Assembly: GCF_002368195.1 (NCBI RefSeq)
Contig: NZ_AP018178.1
Location: 9,642,205 to 9,706,204, forward strand
Length of the DNA stretch: 64,000 nt
Origin: Calothrix sp. NIES-2100
Lineage (GTDB): Bacteria > Cyanobacteriota > Cyanobacteriia > Cyanobacteriales > Nostocaceae
Direction of reading: 5' to 3'
In this document: one piece after another, positions 1-7,740 of the stretch
How the letters are laid out: each line of letters begins with the position of its first letter
How positions within the stretch are numbered: position 1 is the stretch's first letter
Made by a program: the position numbers and the translations under genes
Notes under the pieces: model-generated
The model's input: only the letters and a program-made list of their open reading frames with translations
Databases searched by the model: none
Told to the model about the DNA's origin: nothing

Positions 1-187
1 TAAACTAGGTGTTTTAGACAGTTGAGACTGGGAATCTATTTGCGGATTGTGACTCATTGCCTGCTCCATAAAACTGATACAAAGCCGGACATATACAAAA
101 GATGAATGTTTACTTTCTGCTGCTTGGGGGACTGTTAACAGCAATGAATCTTTATCTTAAATCAGCAATTCAAGTCCCGCTATACCA

Positions 188-319
188 ATGTTAAAGGCAG
201 ATGAATTGCCTATTACAAACGAGACACCCCTTACTCAGTATCGAGCAAAAGCGTTTCGGCGGCAAAGTGGCAGTAGAGTTTTTAACAGTTTGTATGATAT
301 TGTTCTTAATAAAAATTAA
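188..319 (+). CDS. Candidate 43-aa small protein
   Basis: This short frame runs from ATG at 188 to TAA at 319. Its composition looks protein-like, with an acidic N-terminus, a basic middle (RAKAFRRQSGSR) and a hydrophobic end, whereas the longer overlapping frame at 201-383 does not. No clear ribosome binding site precedes it. It sits 45 bases upstream of a strong intrinsic terminator, so the region is probably transcribed rightwards. I do not recognise the family, and the transcript could equally be non-coding. Confidence 0.25.
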   Translation: MLKADELPITNETPLTQYRAKAFRRQSGSRVFNSLYDIVLNKN

Positions 320-363
320 ATCAAAAAATGATTGTCTACGAAGCAAAAGCAACAGCAAGATTC

Positions 364-411
364 ATAGCAGTTACTCAAGGTAAATTAAGTCTTGATAACT
401 GCTATTTTTTT
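364..411 (+). terminator. Intrinsic terminator
   Basis: A long stem pairs 364-378 (ATAGCAGTTACTCAAG region) with 391-405 (CTTGATAACTGCTAT), with one bulge and a loop of about 12 bases, followed directly by seven T. It must end a rightward transcript that starts in or before 1-360, where no confident gene is seen. Confidence 0.65.
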
Positions 412-499
412 CAGTAACTCTTGCTGACAGTATGGGATAGATGGTTACTATCTTGTTGTGCCGAGTGTTCCCAAAGTCGTGTTAGGCTTTTTTGACAAG

Positions 500-1045
500 A
501 TGTCTTTTGAATCAGTTAATGATATTTTAGGTGTTCTGGAAAAGCAGGCTAAATGGCAAGAACAACCTTTTCAACGCTTGCTACAAATTTGGCCGGAAGT
601 TGTCGGAGTAGCCGTTGGCGCACATACTCGACCATTGTCGATTCAGCGTGATGTTTTACGGGTTGCGACTTCTAGCGCTGCTTGGGCGCAAAACTTGACT
701 TTTAAACGTCAGACCCTAATTGTGAAGTTGAATGAAAAACTGCCGACGTCTTTGGTAGATATTCGCTTTTCTACTGCTGGGTGGCAATCTTCTCCAGAAG
801 AGAAAAAGTCGCAACCAACGGTTTTACCATCTGAACATCCTAGTTATGTAGGTGATTTGAGTACCTCTAAGAGCGTTCTCATACCCAATACTATGAATCC
901 AAAGGCAGCTTTTGGGCATTGGTCTAAGGTAATACAAGAGCGATCGCATAGCTTACCCCTTTGTCCCCAGTGTCAATCTCCCACCCCACCAGGTGAACTC
1001 CAGCGTTGGGATGTCTGTTCTTTTTGTGCTGCCAAGCAATTGTAA
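500..1045 (+). CDS. dciA: DUF721/DciA-like protein with C-terminal zinc-ribbon-like tail
   Basis: The N-terminal ~100 residues have the DUF721 pattern: a short helix (SVNDILGVLEKQ), then WPEVVG, THTRP-like and LRVATSSAAWAQNL segments. DciA proteins of this family help load the replicative helicase DnaB; this is known from other bacteria and inferred here. The ATG at 500 is preferred over the GTG at 458 because it begins directly at the family N-terminus (MSFESVNDIL). A low-complexity linker is followed by a C-terminal CPQC...CSFC pair that could bind zinc. It stands alone, with a repeat-rich gap downstream. Confidence 0.75.
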   Translation: MSFESVNDILGVLEKQAKWQEQPFQRLLQIWPEVVGVAVGAHTRPLSIQRDVLRVATSSAAWAQNLTFKRQTLIVKLNEKLPTSLVDIRFSTAGWQSSPEEKKSQPTVLPSEHPSYVGDLSTSKSVLIPNTMNPKAAFGHWSKVIQERSHSLPLCPQCQSPTPPGELQRWDVCSFCAAKQL

Positions 1046-2349
1046 ATGGGCATTGGGCATTGGGGAGCCACTGCGTTGGACGGGTTTCCCGGCTTGTAGA
1101 CGCGGAGCGGCTTCCCGCAGGGTAGCAAGTGGCGTCATTGGGCATTTCTTATTTATCTCCCTTGTCCCCCCTGTCCTCCTTGTCCCCTTGCTCCCCTACC
1201 CCCAGGTCATTGAGCGTAGCTGAAGTGCTCCCTCCTGCCTCTCGTACCTTCCTAATCTTCAATTACTATTTTCTCTTCAAGCATCTTAATTTTTCTTTAT
1301 ATTTCTGTGTTTATTTGTATCCGAAATTGGGATAAATAATAATGTTTAAGATTTTTAGAACAGCTTTTTACTCAAAACGTTGGATTGTAAATATTGTTTC
1401 GAGAGCTTACTGCCAAAGGAAACTAATGGTAGCAACTAGCTCAAAATCCTATAAAATCACCATTCCCAAATGACTATGACCCACCCCTGAGAATTTCATG
1501 TTGAAGTTATAAATTATTTTTCAGAAGATTGCTAAATTACTATTGTGAGTTTTGTAGATGTAGTTAATGCATCTCAGAACTTCTATAGTCAGGCCTGCTG
1601 GAATATTGTTGTGATCTGACTTTAAAGGGACTCAGGCAAGAAAAGATTATTAGCAAAAATACTTGCTAATTTGAATTCAGCATCATTGATGCTGTACTAG
1701 CTTGGTGCGGCTATCCGCAAAAATCATAGTAAAGCAGGCGATGAAATAAACCAACTATTGGCAATCTCTGATACCTGCGCCCATAGACAAGTACAAATTA
1801 CCAATTAGGAATTATGGATTCTTAGGCGGAGTTACTAGTACAGCACAGCGTAAATAGCGCAAAGTTGGCGGTGTCGGTTTCCGTCCCGCCAAACTTTGTA
1901 AGAGAAACCTACCATTTCAAACAGGCACAAGCCTTGATATATTAACTTTTTCATTTTTGAATGCGTGACTTTTGACGAACGCAAAGCGGTACTAGTCTTT
2001 TATCAACTAGATAATTGTTGGTGCAATTACGCCGAAAGTCTGATAAAAAGCGGGTTTACTATACCTTAAATCCTATGTCTTAAGGAATAGATTAACATGT
2101 CAAATAAATCCAAATGTCTTATTTTAGCGTTGATCCCCAATTGTTTTTAGTCAAAATTTAGCATGTCTATACTCTAATAAACATTGAAAAATATAACGCA
2201 ATTCTAAAAACATTCTAAAGCTAATTTTTGACTGGGGATCGCTAAAACCTATACCAATTAATGAGTTTTGGCTTTACTACGTATTTATATCTAGAAGCAA
2301 AATATAGAGATATAAATTAGCCCTAAATGCGACTAAAAGATGAACCCAA
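1046..2349. other. Repeat-rich intergenic region
   Basis: No credible gene was found in these 1.3 kb. It starts with interspersed repeat sequence (GGGCATTGGG units, a GC-rich segment around 1076-1130, then CCCTTGTCCCCC-type units to about 1205). AT-rich DNA follows. A bulged hairpin lies at 1861-1897, with 11-12 bp arms beginning AAAGTTGGCGG, and a MITE-like inverted repeat at 2122-2247. Frames here (for example 1129-1335) are repeat translations. Confidence 0.6.
2122..2247. repeat. MITE-like element with imperfect terminal inverted repeats
   Basis: The left arm (2122-2162; TTTTAGCG, GATCCCCA, AGTCAAAATTTAGC) is repeated inverted in the right arm (2220-2247; GCTAATTTTTGACT, GGGGATCGCTAAAA). 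About 55 AT-rich bases separate them. The arms differ by small insertions. No coding capacity. Confidence 0.5.
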
Positions 2350-2664
2350 ATGAAACCAAATAAATTTTTGACATCTGCTTGTAGATATTGTCGCCATTAC
2401 CAACCAGAAGGTCGCCGTGGTGGAACGTGCCAACAGTTAGGGGCCCCAGTTCAAGGAACTTGGAAAGCTTGTTCGTTAGCACTACCACCTTTTGCACCTT
2501 CTTGGGAAAGTTTAGAAGGTGCTTGGAGTTTACCAGATGCAACACCAGTTATGGTTGCATCTCAAACCCTGGGTTCAGATTTAGAAAATACTACTCTTGT
2601 TCCAGTTGCAGAAACTCCTGTTTGTACTGCTGAACAAGCGAAAATAGAGACAGTACTAATTTAA
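2350..2664 (+). CDS. Small Cys-rich conserved-type protein, function unknown
   Basis: A 104-aa protein whose N-terminal third carries four cysteines (CRYCRHY...GTCQQLG...KACSLA) spaced like a small metal-binding knot. The rest is acidic and Pro/Val-rich. There is no signal peptide or membrane segment. The type is familiar from cyanobacterial genomes but I cannot assign a function. It is transcribed alone and converges on menB, with a bidirectional hairpin between them. Confidence 0.7.
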   Translation: MKPNKFLTSACRYCRHYQPEGRRGGTCQQLGAPVQGTWKACSLALPPFAPSWESLEGAWSLPDATPVMVASQTLGSDLENTTLVPVAETPVCTAEQAKIETVLI

Positions 2665-2906
2665 CCATCTTTTTATTCCCGACTGATACCAATTTTGGAT
2701 TTGACGAAAAGTTGAGTCACTAAGTTAGACTGGTTCCCCGACTAGGGCAAACTTTTCCAGACAGGTTTTGGGTTGAAAATACTTATAGTGAGAACGTTTG
2801 GTTTATGGAAACATTCACTATTGCATCCAAACTGGTATGAGTTTGTATTCTGCTTGAAATTAATATTTGTCTTTAAAATTGTTGGTGCTGTAAATCTTGA
2901 CTTCTC

Positions 2907-2937
2907 AAAAATCGCCCCTGTTAACAGGGGTGATTTT
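2907..2937 (-). terminator. Terminator-like palindrome downstream of menB
   Basis: A near-perfect palindrome centred on CCCCTGTTAACAGGGG is flanked by AAAATC and GATTTTT, so it has a T-run on either strand. It lies 8 bases past the menB stop and between two convergent genes. It probably serves menB, and perhaps also the small gene upstream. Confidence 0.6.
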
Positions 2938-2945
2938 TGCAATAT

Positions 2946-3779
2946 TTAAGGTAACCAAGGAAAATCACGAAAATTTGGGGGACGTTTTTCTAAAAATGCT
3001 TGTTTGCCCTCTGCTCCTTCTTGTGTCATGTAATAAAGTAAAGTGGCATTACCAGCGAGTTCTTGTAAACCAGCTTGTCCGTCACAATCAGCATTTAAGG
3101 CGGCTTTGAGACAGCGAATGGCGATGGGACTTTTTTCTAACACTTCTTGCGCCCATTGAATACCTTCAGCTTCTAATTGTTCCACTGGTACGATTGTATT
3201 AATTAAACCCATATCTAGGGCTTGTTGGGCGTTATATTGACGACAGAGAAACCAAATTTCTCTAGCTTTTTTTTGTCCGACGATGCGGGCGAGGTAGCTA
3301 GCGCCAAATCCACCATCAAAACTACCGACTTTCGGGCCAGTTTGCCCAAAAATAGCATTATCAGCTGCAATAGTCAGGTCACAAATTAAGTGGAGGACAT
3401 GACCACCACCGATCGCATATCCTGCTACTAGAGCAATCACAACTTTTGGTAATGAACGAATTAGGCGTTGCAAGTCAAGTACGTTCAGCCGGGGTACGCC
3501 ATCCTCGTCTAAATAACCGCCATGACCCCTGACACTTTGATCGCCACCTGCACAGAAAGCGTATTTACCATCTGTATGGGGGCCTGCTCCAGTAAATAAG
3601 ATTACGCCAATAGAAGTATCTTCGCGGGCATCACAAAAAGCATCATACAGTTCAAAGATAGTTTTGGGGCGGAAAGCATTGCGTTTATGGGGACGATTGA
3701 TGGTGATTTTAGCAATGCCATCGATTTTTTGATACAGAACATCTTCGTAGGTTTTGGCTGTTTCCCAATTAATTTCCAT
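2946..3779 (-). CDS. menB: 1,4-dihydroxy-2-naphthoyl-CoA synthase
   Basis: MenB closes the naphthoquinone ring by converting o-succinylbenzoyl-CoA to DHNA-CoA. In cyanobacteria this step leads to phylloquinone, the photosystem I electron carrier. The crotonase fold is clear: NRPHKRNAFRP near the N-terminus, FCAGGDQSVRG for the oxyanion region, GYAIGGGHVLHLICDLTIAA and FGQTGPKVGSFDGGFG, ending in RPPNFRDFPWLP. The frame extends 24 codons upstream to 3851, but the conserved protein begins at MEINWETAKTYEDV, so the ATG at 3779 is used. Length 277 aa, normal for the family. No other men genes are in the window. Confidence 0.95.
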   Translation of the reverse strand: MEINWETAKTYEDVLYQKIDGIAKITINRPHKRNAFRPKTIFELYDAFCDAREDTSIGVILFTGAGPHTDGKYAFCAGGDQSVRGHGGYLDEDGVPRLNVLDLQRLIRSLPKVVIALVAGYAIGGGHVLHLICDLTIAADNAIFGQTGPKVGSFDGGFGASYLARIVGQKKAREIWFLCRQYNAQQALDMGLINTIVPVEQLEAEGIQWAQEVLEKSPIAIRCLKAALNADCDGQAGLQELAGNATLLYYMTQEGAEGKQAFLEKRPPNFRDFPWLP

Positions 3780-3869
3780 TGATGTGGAGTCCGCTATTGT
3801 GCTTGAGAATTGTATCGTGGACTTAGGAACATGCGATCGCTTGCAGAGCAATTAGCGAAGAAACAGGTG

Positions 3870-3975
3870 GAAGGGAGACAAGGGAGACAAGGAGAGAAGT
3901 CTGAGCGCCGGCGTCCGGCGATCAGAACTTCGGAGGGACAAGGAGGACAAATGACTAATGACTAATGACAAACTA
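3870..3975. repeat. Dispersed repeat (GCGCCGGCGTCCGGCG type)
   Basis: Purine-rich AAGGGAGACAAGG units lead into GAGCGCCGGCGTCCGGCG and CAGAACTTCGGAGGG, then AATGACTAATGAC heptamers. The same block recurs at 43640-43800, where it is split by another repeat. Confidence 0.65.
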
Positions 3976-4028
3976 GGAACAGTGCAAGTGCCACAGTTGT
4001 CCTATTCTGGAGATGGTTAATATTCTTC

Positions 4029-4982
4029 GTGGGTGAGATTGTGTTTTTCAGTGTTGTTATACCAACGTATAATCGCCAACCAATTTTAGAAAAGTGCCTC
4101 CGCGCTTTGGAAGTACAGGAATTTGCTTTGTCAACTGCGATCGCAGGTTACGAAATTGTTTTGGTAGATGATGGTTCTACGGATAGCACTTTGGAATGGT
4201 TAGCAGCCCATAAAGAGGAATTTCCCCATGTGCGATGTTTTGAACAAGACCATAAAGGCCCAGCTGCGGCGCGGAATTTGGGTGTAGAACAAGCACTAGG
4301 TGACACGATTATCTTTATTGATAGCGATCTAGTCGTACTGGAAAATTTCTTACAATCCCATGCTGATGCACTGGTACAGGGACAAAAGCGTTTAGCAAGC
4401 GATCGCTTTTTTACTTATGGTGCAGTGATTAATACTTGTAATTTTGAAAACCCTACCTCTGAACCTTATAAAGTCACAGATTTTTCAGCGGCTTTTTTTG
4501 CTACGGGAAATGTAGCAATTCCCAAACATTGGCTAGAAAAAGCTGGACTGTTTGACACTAGCTTTCAACTTTATGGCTGGGAAGATTTAGAACTAGGCGT
4601 GAGGCTGAAAAATCTCGGTTTACAACTAATTAAATGTCCAGCCGCCGTCGGTTATCATTGGCATCCAGCATTTAATTTAGAACAAATCCCTAGCTTGATT
4701 GATAAAGAAATTCAACGCGGACGTATGGGCGTTTTGTTTTATCAAAAGCATCCGACTTGGGAAGTGCGGATGATGATCCAAATGACTTGGTTACACCGCT
4801 TACTCTGGGGTATTCTCTCGCTGAATGGTTTTCTTAATGAACGCACAATGGCACCATTTTTGCAATGGTTAATTAATTTAGGTAAACCTCAATTAGCTTT
4901 AGAAATTGCTCGTGTTTTTCTCAATTGGTACAACGTTAAAGGTGTATATGAAGCTTATGTACAGTTAGAGGCTAGGAGTTAG
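4029..4982 (+). CDS. Family 2 glycosyltransferase
   Basis: A GT-A fold transferase that would use a nucleotide sugar, probably in cell-surface polysaccharide synthesis. The N-terminus SVVIPTYNRQPILEKCL is followed by the nucleotide-binding VDDGSTDST, the metal-binding DxD-type IDSDLV near residue 98, and a C-terminal galactosyltransferase-like block around GWEDLELGVRLKNLG. Both plausible starts are GTG: 4029, or 4041, which has a GGTGAG-like site just upstream and matches the usual family N-terminus better. No membrane helix was seen. It is transcribed alone, so the acceptor cannot be deduced. Confidence 0.85.
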   Translation: MGEIVFFSVVIPTYNRQPILEKCLRALEVQEFALSTAIAGYEIVLVDDGSTDSTLEWLAAHKEEFPHVRCFEQDHKGPAAARNLGVEQALGDTIIFIDSDLVVLENFLQSHADALVQGQKRLASDRFFTYGAVINTCNFENPTSEPYKVTDFSAAFFATGNVAIPKHWLEKAGLFDTSFQLYGWEDLELGVRLKNLGLQLIKCPAAVGYHWHPAFNLEQIPSLIDKEIQRGRMGVLFYQKHPTWEVRMMIQMTWLHRLLWGILSLNGFLNERTMAPFLQWLINLGKPQLALEIARVFLNWYNVKGVYEAYVQLEARS

Positions 4983-5061
4983 TTATAAGGAATTGTTATA
5001 TGCAAGACCGTATACAAAGCAAAATAGATGACTTAGCAGCACAACAATTCAAACACTCTAG

Positions 5062-6690
5062 CTAGTAATCTTGACGCTCCCGTAAATATCTTTGATATGC
5101 CTTGCGTTGTTCTTCTTCAGAAAAATACTGTAACGCAGGATTTTGATTAAGCCACTCTTGGAAGGTCAAAAAATTTTGAATATTTGATTTATTGTTGAGT
5201 TCATCATCTTCATGTAATTTATTTGGATATGAAGAATAATTTTGAGAGTTATTGGATAACTGTGCTATGAGGATTTGAGTATCAGCAATTAATTTTTCTT
5301 TCCATCCTCGTTCTTCTTCCAGAAATTTAGCATCAGCAAATCTTCTGTCTGATTGCAGTACGTATTCAGCTAATTTTATGGATTCTTGTTGTTTGCCTTT
5401 GCTATATAAAGCAACTGCTAAAGCAAGTTTAGTTTCTAGTAACGATTCAATTTTATAGTTAGTTCTGACATTGATATCAATAGCATTTTGAAATAATTGT
5501 ATTACTTGGTCAATGTTGTCGCATTCATAGTATGTAAGCCCTAAGTTATTGTAGGCAACTGCATCATTAGGATTAGCTTGTATAACTTTGTTGTAGTCGG
5601 CTATAGCTCTGTTATATTCTTTTAATAGAAAGTATGCTAATCCTCGAGAAAAATATACAGATTCATAAGTATGGTCATCATTAGAATTAATTCTGATAGC
5701 TTGAGTGTAATCAGCTATAGCCTTATGATATTCTTTTAATGTGCGATACGCGTTTCCTCTATTACAATAGGCATTAAAAGCATAGTCATTATTAGGATTA
5801 ATTTGGATAGCTTGAGTGTAATCAGCTATAGACTTATGATATTCTTTTAAGTTGAGATACGCAAGTCCTCTATTAGAATAGGCAAGTCCATAATTGGGAT
5901 TAATTTGGATAGCTTGAGTGTAATCAGCTATAGCCTTATTATATTCTTTCAAGTAGAAATACGCATTCCCTCTATCACAGTATAAAAGACTATTATGGGG
6001 GTGGATTTGAATAGCTATATTGTAATTTTCTATAGCCCTTTCGTAGTCTTTTAAATTTAAGTATGACTCAGCTATTTCTTTAGCATCATAATCAAACCAA
6101 TAAACATCTTGTTTTGACTGCTCGAATGTTAATTTAATACTTTCCCAATCCAGCCACATATCTTCTGACTGAATTTTAGCTCTAATTTCTCCCATAGCTC
6201 GAATTTTTTCAACAGCATTGAAGTGTGACCACTCTGCACTGAGAGACCGAGCCATATTTATAGCTTCTCTCAAGTTTGCTCGATTAGGAAATCCTCTGAC
6301 ATCGCTAATACTAGGGGAAGATTCATCTTGAGGATAACTATAAGATGAACGTTCAGGTAGAAAATTAATCCCAAATTTACTCAATTGTTCAAGAGTATTT
6401 TCTAAAATGTAAATAATTCCTTCGGGATCTTGTGTTTGTAAAGCTGCTTGTATACTCCATCTATAACCATTACTTATTGCTTTTGCTTTCATCTTATTCA
6501 TAGTAAATTTAAACAATACTAATTTCAGAATAAATAATCCCAGTAAAAAAATAGTTAATATTTTTGTTAACAAGAAAAATAATGTATTTATTGGTAATAT
6601 CTTAAAAAGAAAAACTAAAATTATAATTATTATAAAATACTTGAATATCATTTCATTTGTATCTTTTTTGACTTGAACTTTAATTTTCAT
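5062..6690 (-). CDS. Membrane-anchored TPR repeat protein
   Basis: Third gene of the minus-strand cluster that starts with a HerA-like ATPase. After a short basic N-terminus there are two strongly hydrophobic segments (about residues 15-63, rich in I, L and F), then a linker. Six or seven tetratricopeptide repeats follow (about residues 200-440), several nearly identical, with the core LKEYHKAIADYTQAIQINPN. The C-terminal 90 residues are hydrophilic and end RYLRERQDY. The start at 6690 is chosen because GGAG lies 9 bases upstream; the frame is open to 6729. TPRs imply a scaffold role at the membrane. The partner is unknown, but the flanking genes are obvious candidates. Confidence 0.75.
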   Translation of the reverse strand: MKIKVQVKKDTNEMIFKYFIIIIILVFLFKILPINTLFFLLTKILTIFLLGLFILKLVLFKFTMNKMKAKAISNGYRWSIQAALQTQDPEGIIYILENTLEQLSKFGINFLPERSSYSYPQDESSPSISDVRGFPNRANLREAINMARSLSAEWSHFNAVEKIRAMGEIRAKIQSEDMWLDWESIKLTFEQSKQDVYWFDYDAKEIAESYLNLKDYERAIENYNIAIQIHPHNSLLYCDRGNAYFYLKEYNKAIADYTQAIQINPNYGLAYSNRGLAYLNLKEYHKSIADYTQAIQINPNNDYAFNAYCNRGNAYRTLKEYHKAIADYTQAIRINSNDDHTYESVYFSRGLAYFLLKEYNRAIADYNKVIQANPNDAVAYNNLGLTYYECDNIDQVIQLFQNAIDINVRTNYKIESLLETKLALAVALYSKGKQQESIKLAEYVLQSDRRFADAKFLEEERGWKEKLIADTQILIAQLSNNSQNYSSYPNKLHEDDELNNKSNIQNFLTFQEWLNQNPALQYFSEEEQRKAYQRYLRERQDY

Positions 6691-6743
6691 CTTTTTCTCC
6701 AAAGTTAATAAAAAAATCAAAATACACAATCAAAAACATCTTT

Positions 6744-7724
6744 TTAATTGTAAAGATCTTCTCTTAATTTTCTAATATTGTTTAGCTCTATCTCCTTTCC
6801 CGTTTTTAAAAATACCTCTGCCTGATACCCGGTATTCTTCTCAGTGGTTGGAACAGGTTGCTTTTCTCCATGTCTTGTTGCTTGAGTTTCTTTATCGTTG
6901 ATTTTTTCTCCCTCTATTGGTACGTCGGGAGGATTAATTCTGCCTATACGCATGTGAGTACCTTCCTTTACATAAGCATCCGATACATGATCCATGCTTT
7001 TATAAGACACTGTTTCAGTCTGATTAGTGTTTTCTTGATTTGTTTCTTTTGCCACTCCATGTACATGAGATCCTTCTATTTCTTCTCCAGAAATCATCTC
7101 AACTACTTTAGTTCCTGGTTTATAAGGGTTTTGCCATCTTTCAGGTTTGTTATCAGGATTTTGTAGATATTCTGCTTTAAGTTCTTGATTCACTTCTTCT
7201 GCGGTTCTTACAGAAAGAATCTTAGCTCCGTCTAATAAATTATGATATTCTTTCGGTAGCGCTTCTTTAGCTTCAGCTTGCAGTTGTTCTGGGGTTTTTA
7301 CTTCTAAATTCTTTGGCTCAGTCGCTTCATTTTTAACTTCAGTAAAATTTCTTTCTGGTTGTTTTGGGAGTGTTGATTCTGGAGGAGCATCTGTGTTTCT
7401 TTCTAAAAGAGTTGCGAGTCGCTGTTGCACTTCCAAAGGGCTTTGGTTAGGGTCTATTTTCTCTAGAGAGATCCATTTCTTTGTTGGTGCTTCGCTTAAA
7501 TTATTTTCTTTGGGAATATTTGCAGAATTATCTAGTATCTGGTTTTGATTGTCTCCTGGCTTTATGTCATCTTCGGCTTTTAGCTCAGTAGTCTTATCTA
7601 AAGATGCTTGCTCGTGACTATAACAAAAATCCAGAGCTTGTTTTCCCATTATTTTTTCTTGTGGTTTTACTTGCTCCTCTTCCTGAGCTTCCTGCTTATT
7701 TAGTGAAGTTTCATAGCTACTCAT
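6744..7724 (-). CDS. Hydrophilic protein of unknown function, weakly toxin-like C-terminal half
   Basis: A 326-aa protein with no membrane segment. Residues 1-150 are low-complexity, rich in E, K, Q, N and P, and probably disordered. The second half is more ordered, with the segments AEEVNQELKAEY, NPYKPGTKVVEMI, HVHG and HVSDAYVKEGTHMRIGRINPP. The PxYxPGTxV ... VSDxxVxxGTxxRxGxxNP order resembles C-terminal modules I know from large secreted cyanobacterial and CDI-type proteins; this is a weak, memory-based resemblance. It lies 16 bases behind the HerA-like ATPase and 53 bases before the TPR gene, so it is co-transcribed. It could be a substrate or adaptor of the ATPase. Confidence 0.6.
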   Translation of the reverse strand: MSSYETSLNKQEAQEEEQVKPQEKIMGKQALDFCYSHEQASLDKTTELKAEDDIKPGDNQNQILDNSANIPKENNLSEAPTKKWISLEKIDPNQSPLEVQQRLATLLERNTDAPPESTLPKQPERNFTEVKNEATEPKNLEVKTPEQLQAEAKEALPKEYHNLLDGAKILSVRTAEEVNQELKAEYLQNPDNKPERWQNPYKPGTKVVEMISGEEIEGSHVHGVAKETNQENTNQTETVSYKSMDHVSDAYVKEGTHMRIGRINPPDVPIEGEKINDKETQATRHGEKQPVPTTEKNTGYQAEVFLKTGKEIELNNIRKLREDLYN

Positions 7725-7740
7725 GTTAATTTACCTTTTT

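Noticed and set aside
201..383. 60-codon plus-strand frame near the left edge
   Set aside because: Composition is unlike a protein, it ends inside the terminator stem, and an overlapping shorter frame (188-319) looks better.
924..1335. Several overlapping frames on both strands
   Set aside because: They translate the end of the DciA-like gene and interspersed repeats.
1046..2349. Structural RNA gene (RNase P RNA, tmRNA, 6S) in the long gap
   Set aside because: No conserved core of these RNAs was recognised; only repeats and hairpins are seen.
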